DNA of 64,000 nt from Antitrichia curtipendula (lineage: Eukaryota > Streptophyta > Bryopsida > Hypnales > Leucodontaceae). Below the pieces are notes generated by a model that was not told where the DNA came from, did no database searches, and saw nothing but the letters and a program-made list of their open reading frames with translations. Shown in pieces: positions 12,650-25,579 of the stretch (within the stretch, counting starts at the first letter, position 1; every line of letters begins with the position of its first letter). The DNA is taken from positions 52,899,570 to 52,963,569 of the forward strand of contig OX579634.1 in the NCBI GenBank assembly GCA_951230915.1, given 5' to 3'. A program made the position numbers and the translations under genes.

Positions 12650-14400
12650 TGTTACGTTTGATTGTTTGATCTTTCTATAGAATTAGAAATTAGAATAAGG
12701 AGTTAAGTTGTAAAGTCAAATCTTTAGGAGTCTATCAAAATCCAACTCTAAATTTAGAATTGCATAATTATTTTCTAGAGGTTTTCAAAAATATATTAGA
12801 CTTGAATAGATAAATATTAAAAAAGATATAATTTGATGAAGTTTGAAGCTAATTTTGGATGAAAAATAGTAAAAATCATTTACAAATAGGTCAAAAAAAA
12901 CTTTAAGAATATAAATAAAATTTAGACATTTTAGCCCTCAAAAAGTCAATTTGGAATTGTAGATTAGTAGAAAATGTTGGATGAAGATTTAGAGTGCCAC
13001 TTAGCAGGGGCATTTAGGCTTAGAAACACAAAAACTTAAAACTTAGGTAAAACTTAGGTAAAACTTAAAACCCTAGAATAATATTTATCAAGTCTTCAAA
13101 AGACAACTACTTAAGTGTAATCTTGAAAAAATGCAATATTCAAGTGAAATCGAAACTATAGGAACTAGGATTAGCTTTAAACAAAATCCTAAAATTAAAA
13201 GTGAATTTGGATCAATAGGCTAGTAGAAATTGATGGACAAAGTTTGACATGACAATTTAAAGAAAGAACTTTATCCGTGAATAACTTTTAGTAGGAAAGT
13301 CCGGTTAGGAATATTTTATCATTTTAAAAGGGCATGAAATTTTCTAAAAATTAGGCTATTTAGAATGTAGATTTGATTAGTTTTTACTTGGAAAATTAGA
13401 GTTTTGGTCACTACTGGCCAAAATTGACCTAAACTTCTAACTTCTGGATATTATATTGTTTTAAGTTTATAATTAAATAGATCCATTAGGATTTAGCACA
13501 AAACAAGATTTGTCTATTGTTTGGAAGGCATAATTGGACAATACTTAGACACCCATTAGGATTTAAAGATTAAAATGTGAAGAACTTGGTTGTCCTTGCT
13601 TTATCTCAAAGGTGGAAATAAAATCCTCATAAGAGTATATCACAAATGAGATGCATGCGAGCTTCAAGTGTGATGTAGAATGTGCAAAAAAGAATCAAAA
13701 GAACTGTTTTTCCAAAGCGAGAAAATTTCAACTTTTGTGGTGTCTAAAAATTGTAGGATACAATGCAAGCCAAAGGATTATGTTTGCAAGCTTGGTACAG
13801 TCAAGAAAGGACTAGGTTGGTGCTTGTATTCACTTGAAGATCAAGTCAATCTATGGTGCCGATTGGTGTGACTGACATCCCTAAACTATTGTAGAAAGAA
13901 AAAACACGTAATGCATATGATTGAAATCATCTCATATATCTCTTTAAAAAAATGGTTTTCAACATCCAAAAAACATCTACACTAACACATAGGGATTAAG
14001 AATTAATATTAGTATAGCTATTGATTAAACCACACAGCTTTTGTTTAGCAACTCACTACCGAAAGGGACCAAAAGTGTCTTCATATAGTTTCAAGTCTAA
14101 TTCAAAGTTTTACTTCAAACACAATTCCTAATTTTGATTTAAATATGAGTGATTGAGCTCCTACTATTTCTAATTTACATATCCCACATGAATTGTTCTA
14201 CCTCCTACCACCCCACATAAATATATATATATATAAAGAACTTTTCTAGTCAATTGAAATCCAATCTAAGTTGAACATGCCTTTGAAACTATGTGAAGTG
14301 GTTATTGGATTCATTGTTCTCAATGAATTAAAAATAAAAAATTTATAATTTGATTTTGAAGCAACTAAACTACTTCACATAAACTACTTCACATTGCATA
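12650..14400. other. AT-rich intergenic DNA upstream of the lyase gene
   Basis: No coding region, RNA or transposon end found. There is a short AAACTTAGGT duplication near 13,040-13,060 and a (TA)n run at about 14,221-14,235. The promoter of the lyase gene must lie in the last few hundred bases, but I see no distinctive box. Confidence 0.5.
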
Positions 14401-14654
14401 CCACAATTTTTTCGTAATGTAAACCGTTGGCCGATTCTAACATGGTTTAGGGGTAAGTACGACTTTCGACGAGGACTGCAGCTCACTTTTGAGTAAAGAA
14501 ATTTCGCCCCGCGCTTCCTTGTTCCTAGCTGGGCTGCCGCAATCCGCCATGACGCTCGTTTGTCCCTCGAATGCTGATTTTTCTCCGTTGGTTGATGTTG
14601 CAGCAGGATTGTCCTCGCCTGTCTTCCCAAATCCTTTGCAATTCGATCCTTCCC

Positions 14655-17555
14655 ATGGCGACTCCGATGCTGCTCACATGCGCTCTCTTCTCGGTGCTGC
14701 TGCTGCTGCTTCTGGGGTCGCCTTGCTATGGCGACCGGGAAGTTTGCATTGTGGGCAGCGGAATGGCCGGCGCGTCCGTCGCATATTTCCTCCGGGAGTA
14801 CGCGCACCAGCCTCCCACCATTTCCATCTTCGAGGCGCGGGACCGCGTGGGCGGACGCATGGCCGTGGTCGATCTCGAGGGTGACACCTTCGAAGCCGGG
14901 GGCTCTGTGATCCACCCCAAAAACGCGCACGCTGCGCAATTTGTTGAGCTTCTGGGCCTGAACCGCACCTCCGAGGACGATGAGGAGAGCTTCGGGATTT
15001 GGGATGGCAAGCAATTCGTGTTCCAGACCGCGCGCGCGGGGGACTCGCTGTTCTCCAAGACGATCACCCAGATCATGAATACCCTGTCGATCTTGTGGAG
15101 GTATGGCACCAGCTTGTGGAAGATGCAAACCTATGTCAATGTAAGTATGACAGGCAGAATGAAACCTCTGGCGCTACACACACACCAGCTCAGAACTAAA
15201 GTTAGGGTTTCGGAGGTCTAGGATTTGGTGGTTATCTTCCGCAATTCGGATTAAGGTCTGAGGAGGTGCTGGATTGGGTCGATCTCGTCTTCCTGCACAT
15301 TTCTGATCGTGGTTACACTTGTTCGAATCGTCTCATCTCAAAAATTCCTTGCCACTAATTGTCAAATTTTCCAATTCGACGTCAATTAGCTGATAGCTGA
15401 ACACCGAAGTAGTACTGGTTTAATGTTATTTCAATGAATTTATATTGTTTCATAAAGAATTGATCTTTAATCAAGTACACTAGAAAAACTCTAGTAGTAC
15501 ACTAAAATGGCACCAAAATTCTGCATCTGTCGCATCTGAGTAATGGGGAGTTTAGAGTGCTTGTAAGATTTTCTTAATTTTGCGTGTTCTTTTCTGAAAT
15601 TAACAGGGGATGTTAGACAAGTGGGTGGCGTTTTACAACGAGGATCGTCCAGCCTTTGACTCTGTGGAGGGAATGCTGAAATCGGTGAATCTCTATGACG
15701 GCACGCAGCATACTATTGAAGAGTTGCTCCAAAATGCCGGACTGTCCCAGCTCTTGATTGATGAGCTCATCACGGTATCGCCTGCCTCACTTTGGACCCT
15801 CGTTTTTCATGTTGTATCTTTCTAGTATCTTTCTAGTATCTTTCTGGTAACTTTCTGGTTTATGTCTGCCTAATTCTGCTTAATTATGTCATTGACAAGA
15901 CATAACCCTCTCCTCTTTGTCACGTAGCATGTTAAAATAGGAGAACCTGGAGTCGGAATTCCTGTCTTCCTGATTTGATTTGTACTACACAATTGAATGA
16001 GTGCTAGGAGACCCGAGTTGATTATTGGGCTTTTCCCTCTCCGTCAAACTTGATGAAGATTGTCCAATCTCGGAGATTCATGCCTCAAAGAGTGTGTTGA
16101 GGATGGATATGACTGTGAGGCCTCCTCTTTTCCAACTGCGAAGTGCCATGTGCTATGAAAGTGACAGAAGAGGGTTATGTCTGATAACCATCTCGGGCCT
16201 CCCAGCTCATAAACCGGTTATTTAGTACATTCATAATCTACACATCGCTGTCACACGCCATCTCTTGTTATTCCCCTCTGGTTGCTATTACATTTCTGTA
16301 TTTTCAAGGATGTCTCTGGCATGAAATGCCCTCCCTGCATGATGTAATGGATTGGGGTTTGGTTTTGACCCCTAAAATCTCTGCATCAAGGCCTTTTTTC
16401 CATCAAAAACCACTCAAAACTGCCATTCCTATTGCAAAGAGCAAAAACCACTCAAAAACTGCTCCAGTAAGTCACGATCAGTGCTGACGGGTGGTACTCT
16501 GTGTAGGTTACAATGCGGATCAATTATGGCCAAAATGTGAGCATAAGTGGATTGGCGGGCGGAGTTTCACTTGCAGGAGCACAAGGGGGGTTATGGGCTG
16601 TCGATGGCGGGAACTGGCAGTTAGCCGAGGGTCTAGTTCGCTACACAAACGCATCTCTTTCCTTGAACCATGAAGTGGTTTCGGTCACTGCTGTCGACGG
16701 AAAATATGAAGTGGGCTCTGAAGGAGGAGCTGTAACTTGCGATGCTGTCGTTATAGCAACATCTTTGGATGAATCCAAGATAATCTTTACACCACCAGTC
16801 AACCTTGTCAAGCGCCACATGCAACATACTTTCACCACATTCGTTCGCGGACTGCTGAACTCGGTACAATCTCTCCACAAGATCGCTGGTTCTTCGTCTT
16901 GGAGTTCATCAGTTAAGGGCAGCTTTCATGTTCACGTTCGAGATGATCGGGAACCTCTATCTGAAGTTGTGAATGCTCATGGCAGGATTACTTCGGCTCA
17001 ACAAGTGAAAGCATTCCAGAGCTGATTGGAACGAAGGAGGATCCAAACATTCCCTTCTCGTCGATCAGCATTCTTAAGGAGTATAATGCAACCGACAGAG
17101 CTTATAAGGTCTTCTCTCGAGCTCCGTTGTCAGACAAGCTCCTGGACCTTCTTTTCAGGTAACGATGGACTTTTATATCAACGTCAATATTGGTGTAATG
17201 GCCCTTGTAGAAGAACATGAATTCTATGTTAATCTAATGGTGGGGTGGGAACTTTTAAGATGTACTTGTGATAATGATTATGGCTGTGCATGGTTGCAGC
17301 ATCCACAGGAGCACTATTCGCATTGACTGGGCTGCTTATCCGCACTACACAGCACCAGAGAAATTCTCTCCTTACATCCTGGATGAGAAGCATCTGTACT
17401 ACATCAACTCTTTCGAAAATGCCGCCAGTGCCATTGAGACAGCGGCCGTTTCAGCCCAAAATGTGGCTCGCCTCCTTCTGTCTCGTCTCTCGGATGGGCC
17501 CTTGCGAACACGTCCGAGCGGGGTTAGGGAGGAGGTTCCGGTCGATGATCTTTAA
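14655..17555 (+). CDS. FCLY: Farnesylcysteine/prenylcysteine lyase (FAD oxidase), five exons
   Basis: Exons 14,655-15,140, 15,607-15,774, 16,507-16,863, 16,986-17,158 and 17,300-17,555 join in frame with canonical GT/AG borders to about 479 residues, close to the roughly 500 of plant and animal relatives, ending in TAA. The ATG at 14,655 opens a hydrophobic signal peptide (leucine run, residues 5-21). Next comes the FAD-binding VCIVGSGMAGASVAYFL (GxGxxG) and the second flavin motif RVGGRM, GSVIHP, then the prenylcysteine-lyase regions INYGQNVSISGLAGGVSL, TTFVRGLLN, SSISILKEY and RIDWAAYPHY near the C terminus. The family oxidises the thioether of farnesyl- or geranylgeranylcysteine, releasing cysteine, an aldehyde and H2O2 during breakdown of prenylated proteins, in a vacuolar or membrane compartment. 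Exon GC content is well above the flanks. Intron 2 (15,775-16,506) contains a scrap of dispersed repeat at about 16,370-16,460. No frame breaks; this is the only clearly intact host gene here. Confidence 0.93.
16365..16465. repeat. Dispersed-repeat fragment inside lyase intron 2
   Basis: A CCCCTAAA word followed by the AAGGCCTTTTTTCCATC and CTGCCATTCCTATTGCA segments resembles sequence around 19,285-19,350 and the start of the TTAA element at 11,727. It looks like a fragment of the same repeat family inserted in the intron. It does not disturb the splice sites. Confidence 0.4.
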
Positions 17556-17887
17556 TCGCCGGATGGGCTAGTTTGTATCATGGAGAACCGAAGGAGGATG
17601 CCCAGAACACTGTGAATTCAAAATTTGGGAAACAGTGGACTATTCCTTGGATTGTTTTGGAGGGTAGAATACGGTAGTTATAATCTTTGCCGGTTGTTTC
17701 CTTCTGAGCCTTGACCCAGGGGAATTGAGATGGAACCCATTTTGTGAGACATTCTATTCTTTCCCTACTGTTGTTCCAGCCACTGTGATAGTCAAGAGCT
17801 TACCTCAAATCTAGATTTGATGCGACAGAGCAATTTGCTTGAGGCTTTGGCTGTTGCTGCAGGCACTTCATAAAGATACGTATCAAG

Positions 17888-19142
17888 TTAACCCCTAACG
17901 GATCAAAGTGTGTTTTTTGGCAACATAGTAATTTTGGGCAACTCATTACAAATGAAATTTTTATTTTTATTTTTTGAAATTTTAACACTACATTTTTCCA
18001 ACAATTTTCATAACTTTTAGACTACATTGTCAAAAAAGTTATTGACTAATATGTAGTTTTCATTGCTCAACAAGCAGACTGGGCAACAGAAAAACTTCTT
18101 TAAAAATCACTTTTTTGAAAAATAAAAATTTAAAATTGATTTTTTTTGGATTTTTATTTACATGAAAAACTTTGAATCATTCCATTTTGATTAATCAGAT
18201 GAAGCTTATAAGGAGTTTTAGTTGAGGGTAGTTTATAAGTAGTTATGAAACTTCTATTCCAAAATAAACTTTGAAGTCCTTTATTTTATTCAATTTCTAA
18301 TGTTTTTGAAAAAGATAAAAATATTAGGTTTAGATTTTTTATTACAACATGTCAACCATTGGGTTTGGCATTTTTCAATTCCATAAAATAAATGGTTAAC
18401 ATTTAGTATTTTGAATCATTCTCTACTTCTTTCTACTTACTATTTGTTTTGTATTTGTTGTACAATTCTAAATGATCTCAAAATTTTCAACCATGTATAG
18501 TCGGACCATCCATTACCAACCAACCAAGGATGGATTCCCAACTTCTAGGGTATTGCTATTTCCAATCAATCTATTTTTCTTGTAAATTGTTGATTTTAAT
18601 GACATGCAAGGCTACAAGAAGCAATAGTTGAATGCCACGTGTTATTTTGAAATTTGTGCACATGAGTAGGAAGCAATCTTCCCTATGATCGGAATTGCAT
18701 GAATCTATAGGTAAGATATTAGTTCCAAATATTTTTTGCCTCCCAAAATTCACAGAAATTTCAATTTTGTGAATAAAATTCTGAAAATTTTGCAATTACT
18801 ATATTTTCTATCTCCCTACACATGAAAAATTCCCATTGCTCTCAACTGCTCACCATCTATTCCACAAATGCTTAAGTGATTAGATATGGGTGATCCAACC
18901 ATAACCAACTCGCCTTGAAGAATGAATCCAAAGAGTTACAACCATTTTGAATTTTTTTTCCATAAAGATCTAACCTTGTGAAGTGCAGTTGTCTGGTTAT
19001 TCACAGGGGCAAAAAAGGAATTTGTCATTTCAAACGCTAATATCTTGCAATCAACTCTATGGAATTTTCTGAAATTTTTTCTACATCTTCTCAAACCATT
19101 GTACTACAAGATCCTATGGTTACATTTATCTTTAGGGGTTAA
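17888..19142. mobile_element. TTAA-bounded inverted-repeat element, copy B (inverted relative to A)
   Basis: Begins TTAACCCCTAAC (17,888) and ends TTTAGGGGTTAA (19,131-19,142), about 1,255 bp. Read on the minus strand it follows copy A (11,727-12,648): the GTAGTACAATGGTTTGA core, the GATTGCAAGATATTAG segment and the final CCAAAATTACTATGTTGCC segment are shared. There is no transposase and no open frame beyond about 75 codons. It lies just 3' of the lyase gene, so the gene sits between two inverted copies. Confidence 0.7.
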
Positions 19143-19700
19143 GAAAACAAATGAAATCAATATTTTAGACTCCGGAATGTTTTCTAGACTACCAATATGT
19201 TTGTCATTCCTACTTTTGCATTAGACAGTCTGGTGTCTAGGGTCTTTAAAAAATGATTTTAAAATAAAAGTTTTTTAAAATTTTATTAAAGTCCCAAGTC
19301 CTTTTTTTCATCAAAACCCACCCAAAATTGGAATTTCTATTGCACAAAGAAAAAAATTTAAGTTTTTCTTTTTCTATTTTTTATTGGATATCTAGCCATA
19401 GAATCTTGCATCAACCCTTAAAGGTTGAGGCGAAGGTTTGGCATCTGATGGATGACAGATAATCTTTTAGTGTAGGATAGAAGTGCAACTATTCATCTTT
19501 GGAATTTTGTATAAAAAGGGGAGATCTTCTAAAATACTTTGACTTTGAATGCGTGCTTTTGGATTCTCTTAAACCAATGATTTCCACAGTATCAAAATGG
19601 ATGATTTCCACAGTCACCAATCCGTCATTTAAGGATTAAATCAATATAAGAATGTGGAAGTAATTTCAAAAACTTCAATGCAAGATATTTGCATTTAACC
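19143..19700. other. AT-rich spacer between elements
   Basis: No gene. Contains words shared with the repeat scrap in the lyase intron (CATCAAAACCCACCC, GGAATTTCTATTGCAC). Confidence 0.4.
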
Positions 19701-19701
19701 C

Positions 19702-20355
19702 TTAATCCCTAAATGCCCAAGGCCTTTTTTGAACTTTTGGGAATTTGCTCTAAATTGAACAAAAAAACAAAAATTTGATAAACTGTATTAGTTCTTTTTG
19801 AATTGTAACCATACAGATTCAAACTAAATGTATTAGAGATCACATAGGAAAAGAAAACACAACATCACCTATACATTGAAAGATTATAATGTTTGATAAA
19901 GACAATGTTAAAACTGCAAAAGTGATTTGAAGTCTTTCAATCCTCTTTTTACATGTCAAATCTAAAAGTTGGTCACCAAAAAAATATAAGGATAAAGGGC
20001 CTAACATGCATAATTCCAATCCATTTATGGCTTCTCACAATTACTCTACAATTTTTTTTAAATGAATTTCTAATATGATTTTTTCTCCAAGATCTAGTGT
20101 ATTTGAGGCTCATTTTTAAGAGTCCTCAACACTTCAAGAAGTCAAGATTGCAATGGACATCCTTAAACAACATCTTGAATAGAAAAATCATATGTATTCA
20201 TTTATTTGAAAAATCAATTTTTAAATGCTAAAACTAGACTTCAAAAATAATCTTTCAAAAATATAAATTACTAAAAATAGTAATTTGGTAATGTTTTATT
20301 TAACTTCAAAGTTTTTAGACCCCACGTTTTGGTGCCTCAAGCATTTAGGGATTAA
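19702..20355. mobile_element. Third TTAA-bounded element, perfect 15-bp inverted ends
   Basis: TTAATCCCTAAATGC at 19,702-19,716 is the exact reverse complement of GCATTTAGGGATTAA at 20,341-20,355. The 654-bp interval has no open frame of note. The interior does not match copies A and B, but the terminal CCCTAAA next to TTAA does, suggesting a related subfamily moved by the same enzyme (inference). Confidence 0.65.
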
Positions 20356-23300
20356 AACAACATTACCTTGTGTAAACTAGGTTTTGTTTTTCACAAAACC
20401 TAGGGTACAATAGTATAGGGGTTCTTAGTTTTGGGGAAAGGTTTAATCAATCTAGCGTTTTGTGACTAAAATCACTTTCAAATAGATTTATGTTTAAAAG
20501 TTTTCAATAATATTACACCACTTTTATTTCCAGGTATGTGAAATTTGAATTGTCAATCCATTACCAATGTATATGACCCAACGTATGAAGTACTAGTCCT
20601 ATATAGTGTTCTATAAAGAGGTCAAAAATTTTGATCAAAAGTTTAGGTTTGGTCAAATTATCTTCTGCAATGAATGCTCTAGGACCTAATGATATATACG
20701 AAGTAATACTTTGAAAATAATACAAATAATTCATTAATTATTCTTTTTAGGTGTTTGGGTCAATTGGTCCAATAGGTGCTCGCCATGAACAAAACTAAAT
20801 GCAAAATGCCTAAGTCTGTCAGTTCTACGTCAAAATTATTCCAATTAATGCAAAGTATGGTGAGTTTAGGTGTTTTACAAAATTTTATCTTTCTCCTTAA
20901 ATTTTCTACTATATTTTTCTCTAGGTCAAATGGTTAGGTCAAATGGTTAGGTCAAATGGTTAGGTCAAATGGTTAGGTCAAATTGTCCAAGCCAACATTG
21001 GTCAATTCCCTAAATTCACACAAACATTAGAACAAATTACAATGTGCCCAAACATATAAAATTCAAATTCAAACACTAAATTTACAAGGGTCTTAAAACC
21101 GTGACCATGAACCTAAGTCCGTGGTCCATACCCCAAGACCAAGCGCTGAATTTTTTTTAAATAATGGTCAAGGACCTAAGAGCATGCGACTAAATTCCAA
21201 AACTATGGACTAAAGCCTTAAGACCATGTGATTTGGCTTATAGTTATACTCCATAACCTATGACCGCGGTGCCGCATCCTAAGACCGCATGTAGCGACCC
21301 AAGACCGTGGCCAAATCCCTAATCAAGATTTGCAGCGCCGAAGCTCCGCAGCGATCTGCCACGTCGATCTCCAATTCTAGTCAATTCATCTGAATTCAAG
21401 AGAATTTGTTTCAGTTTCGTAGTCAATCAATCGATTTGATCTATGCTATTCTCCCAGCAATCAAATTCGGTCATACTTTTGAAATTTGAAAAAAATCGGC
21501 GATGAAGTCAGGCCAAACGCCGCAGCTTGCCAGCAACCAATCTTCCGACCAATCCACAAATTGGATTATGATTTGATTTTCAATTCAATGATTGCACTGT
21601 CTGAATGATTAATCAATTACACAAGCAATCTGCATTGAACAACGAATTCACCGAACAACGAATTCACCAGCGATCACAATTCCCAAATTTATTCAGCCTC
21701 TTGCTGCTCAAGTCAAGGTTGAGGCCGATCGACTTGCTCAACACAAGTTCGTTGAATTGCTCTGGACGGGAGATTTCCTTCATCAATATTGAGATTTGAA
21801 TTTCAAATTTCAAATTCAGCTTGTCTTCAACTCTTATTCACGTTAATGGCGCTCCTTGCTGTCCAAGATGATACCGCAACACCAGATTCTGGATGCCTTG
21901 AAATTTTAAATTGTTTTGATAATTACTGAGGTCGTAGCTTGGATTTGGTTCAACATCCCAAGATTTCGTACAGCAGGCTCTAATAGCCTTCAATTCGATC
22001 CCCTCTCACCCCAACCCTGATCGGACAAGCACTCAGCACCAATTCCCTCACAGATCACACCAACAATTTGCAACAAATAGTTTAGAAGAAAATCCCATCA
22101 ATTCTCAGACTCTCATTTTGCGCAGCACCGATCTCCACAACTTCAGTTGCAGCCTTCAATTTTCCGTTCAATCGACACTAGACTCTCCATTCCACTCATT
22201 CAAAATCTCTACATATAATAAACAACAAGAATAAACGGCAATTGGGCAATTAGAATTTAATAACAAGCAAGCATGTAAGACAAAAATAATAATAATATAA
22301 ATATATTAAATATAATGGGTCATACCAAATGCCATTTTTTTTATTTTTTAAAGTCTATTTATAATCCTAAAATGAGGAATCACATCTTTTGGGAAAAGGT
22401 GTGTCCAAACTCACACCCATTCATCCAATTTTAATTTTTTTTAATTTTTTAATTTTATATTTATCTTACCTAAATATCCCTATTTACACTATTACAAATA
22501 TTTTAACTTTAAAAATAACTTTATTTAAACTTTTTCCTAATAAGGGTCTCAAATAGGCTCCTTTTTTCTATAATTACTAATCTTTAACTATTTTTTTTGT
22601 TTACACCTTGCCTAATGGGCAACCCAAGAGAGAATAAAAAAATCTCCTTGAAATGGGTCTTGTTGCTTGCCTAAAATATATTTGATTAAGGCATGCAAAA
22701 TTGAACATTGAATAGTCTTTTGACTTTGTAGTCTAAATGTAGTGCTTAGTGAACCATATTCAATATAGAAGTGAGTACAATAGGTTGAAACATTCCAAAA
22801 AAAATGCACAAAATATTTTTTGTCAATGATTCTCTCAAAATCAAGCCTTAGGGGCTTGGCTTGTCATTTAAAGGTTTAAGTGTAGAAATGTTTTTTTTTT
22901 GTACTTTGTGTAACTAAATAATAAAACTTCAAATCTTCTTAGCTTAAAAGCTTTGCACTACAAATTTGAAACTTAAGTTTTTTATATTGAAGGTTTAAAT
23001 TGACAATCTAGGATTCTTGTTTAATTTTTAAAAGACTTGATTTCATTCCTTAGAAAAATTGTTAAATAGGTGCATGAGTACTTGATAGAAGGAAAAACTA
23101 AATTGTTAATAGCTCAATGAGATTTTCTAGCAAGCATATTAAATCTTGTGGAACTTTTTGTTTTCAAAATTTCAAAAATTGAGTTAAAAAAACAAATCCA
23201 GTACATTATTTCTCAAGAAGTTTCTATGATTGCCCACAAAATAAAAAGCTCCATAACTTTCACATCAAAAATTCAAATGGAATGAATAAAAAACTTCTAT

Positions 23301-23590
23301 ATAGAAAAAAATACAATGTATGAGTTTTTTTTTAATCATTTCAAGTTTTTGTGAGTTTCTTTTGCTTATTTGTCAACTTTAGGATGGCATAACTTTTGCT
23401 TCCAGACACTAATTGAAATAAAAATTATATTCTAGAGAAGAAAATGTATGTTTCTAACATAAACAATTGTGCCAAACTAATTGTGTTCATAGGAACCTAT
23501 TGATATCTTAGTTGGAATTTAAATTTTGATTTTTTGTATTCAATTTTGTATGTCTTTGCTTCATGGTGATAGGCAAGTTATGAGTTTGAG
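20356..23590. other. Intergenic DNA, no gene seen
   Basis: Mostly AT-rich. At 21,060-21,310 the word AAGACCGTG and variants (GACCATGAACCTAAG, GACCGCGGTGCC) recurs roughly every 30-40 bases, a worn short-repeat field. From about 21,300 to 22,220 the DNA is less AT-rich and pyrimidine-rich, with no open frame longer than 64 codons. Nothing else is supportable. Confidence 0.45.
20924..20985 (+). repeat. 13-bp tandem repeat
   Basis: GGTCAAATGGTTA is repeated at 20,924, 20,937, 20,950 and 20,963, with a fifth diverged unit at 20,976. Confidence 0.9.
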
Positions 23591-23599
23591 TTCCAATTT

Positions 23600-25145
23600 G
23601 TTGATTTTGAGTGTTTATTAACCAATTTGGAGGTCATTTTTGTGATTTTGTTCCAAGTCGATATGCCCAAAGTAGGAAGGGCTTAGGTGGTTGTGTTTCA
23701 AGTTGGAGTGAAGTGCCAGCTTGGGTGTCCGAGTTGGAATCTGCAGGTAGTTCGGAGGCGGTTGCCAAGTGGTTCCAAGTTGGTGGGTTTTTTTTGTGAT
23801 TAGGCAAGGCCAAGTTGGTTGGGAATAATCGTTGGGTTGCTTCCTATTAGGCCTAGAATTCCAATTTGTTTTTCATTGTTTGAGGAAGTTCCAATCGTGT
23901 CCCAGCCAAGTTGTATCGTGTATCTTGTTTGTTTTTGTTTGTGTGTTTCCAAGTAGGAGATGCTTGTATTTGTGAGTGTATCAGTGGTGTGCTTGGTGGT
24001 GTCATGTCCAAGTCGAAGTGTGCGCATGTTGATGAAGTTTGCGGGAATTATGAAGGAGCAGATGATTTCCTATTTGGAGATATGCAATAATGACAATGTT
24101 GATAGCGTGAGCTCATGGAGATTGAGATGCATGTCCTAATTGGGGAGAAATTTGGAGATGTGTGCGAGGCAGTGAATGTTGAGTTGGAAAATATCTGTGT
24201 GATGAAGAAGATTGTATCATAATTGGAAGATGAAGTAAATGAGTGTTAGGTGAGTAAAGAAGATATTTTAAACCAAATCTAAATAAGTGTGTACAAGGAG
24301 AAGAAGAACTTATGAGAAGTAATGAAAGTGGAGTGTGATGGATTAAATGTTGTAATAAACTCATATATTTGTAATGGTGATTTTATCACCAATTTGGCTA
24401 AATTTAAACGGAATTTATACCAATTGTGTTATAATGTGTGTATGTGATATAGAAATGAACTTCTGGTGAAAATTTGAATATTGAAGTTTGTGTATGTTTT
24501 AGATGTTAAGTCATGAGTTAAAGGAGAAAATTTTGCTGAGTACGTAAGTGAAAGTGTTGTAATTGTTGTAAGCAAAGAGCGTGTTCTAATTGGAGTGAAA
24601 TGGAAGCCTGAGTGTTTGTTTGATTTATGAAGTGGTTATTTAAGAGAAAATTAATGTTTATAATTGTGTGACTATTTGAGCTTGTCAATGATGTATCACA
24701 ATGGGGATGATTGGCATTAATTGTGCTGAATGAAGTTGAGAAGCTCAAGTTGGAGTTTAAATTTTGAATGTTTTTTTTTTATTGTGTCCAATTTGGTGTT
24801 GTGAAGTAAATGTAATGTCTAGCAATTGAGAGAATATTATTAGATGTAGTGAGTTAGTTTATTAAATCCAAATTAGAAAGAAAGTTTATTTAAGATTGAG
24901 TGAATTTGAGAATGTGAAGATGTGTTACAAGTAAGCTGCTGGAAAGCGTAAGTGCTGCAAATGCCGAAGTCATTTGAAGCTAAATTGTGTGATTAATGTT
25001 GTGCTAAACAAGTTGGTAATAATGATTTGGCTATTCCTCAAGTCGAAGACAAGAATCCGGGCTTATAGTGATGCAATCCTAATTGGAAGTTGAAGAGCCA
25101 TAGTTGGCTGTACCAATAATAAAACTAAGTTGGAAAAGATAGAAG
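23600..25145. repeat. Field of CCAAGTTGG / CTAATTGGA words
   Basis: Words of the form CCAANTTGG, CAAGTCGAAG or CTAATTGGAG occur over and over (for example near 23,690, 23,776, 23,808, 23,909, 23,950, 24,009, 24,137, 24,221, 24,590, 24,748, 25,012, 25,040, 25,079 and 25,130). CCAAGTTGG is nearly palindromic. The field has no gene. It resembles the other palindrome fields in the window that sit beside element genes, so a decayed element end is likely (inference). Confidence 0.5.
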
Positions 25146-25289
25146 ATCAAGTGATCAAAGATTACATATTTAACAAACAAAAAAGATTCTCTTTCAATTA
25201 TGACCATTAAGAGTGGAGAGAATAAATTGAGCAATTAGCAATACCTTGTGAGGAAAACAATGTACATGAGAATACCAAATGATGAATAT

Positions 25290-25350
25290 GGAGTACCAAA
25301 TAATAAAAATAAAAAAAAAATAAAAAAAAAATAAAAATAAAAAAAAAATC
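25290..25350. repeat. A-rich low-complexity tract
   Basis: AATAAAAATAAAAAAAAAA pattern; no other content. Confidence 0.8.
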
Positions 25351-25496
25351 AGCAGTCTAACATGGTAGACCTTTGGACACCTAGGATTATTTTGATTTTT
25401 TGAAGGAAAAAAATTGAAATTTTTTGTACTCAATTTTCATGGTATATGGTCAACAAGGTGAAATCCGATTTTATTTTACTTTATTTTTATATTTTA

Positions 25497-25579
25497 ATTA
25501 GGAGAGGAATGAAGCCTCAATAAGGCTGCGAGATCTGTAATAGCTTGTACTGCTAAAAAAATAGTATTCCTCTCCTAAT
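25497..25579. repeat. Short perfect inverted repeat
   Basis: ATTAGGAGAGGAAT (25,497-25,510) and ATTCCTCTCCTAAT (25,566-25,579) are exact complements around a 55-nt loop. It could be a small structured element or the end of a worn LTR. It does not fold as a tRNA. Confidence 0.6.

Noticed and set aside
14370..15128. 252-codon minus-strand ORF over lyase exon 1
   Set aside because: Antisense shadow of a GC-rich exon; Arg/His-rich with no motif, while the plus strand is a clear flavin protein.
25497..25579. tRNA gene
   Set aside because: The stem is 14 perfect base pairs with a 55-nt loop; no cloverleaf, A-box or B-box.
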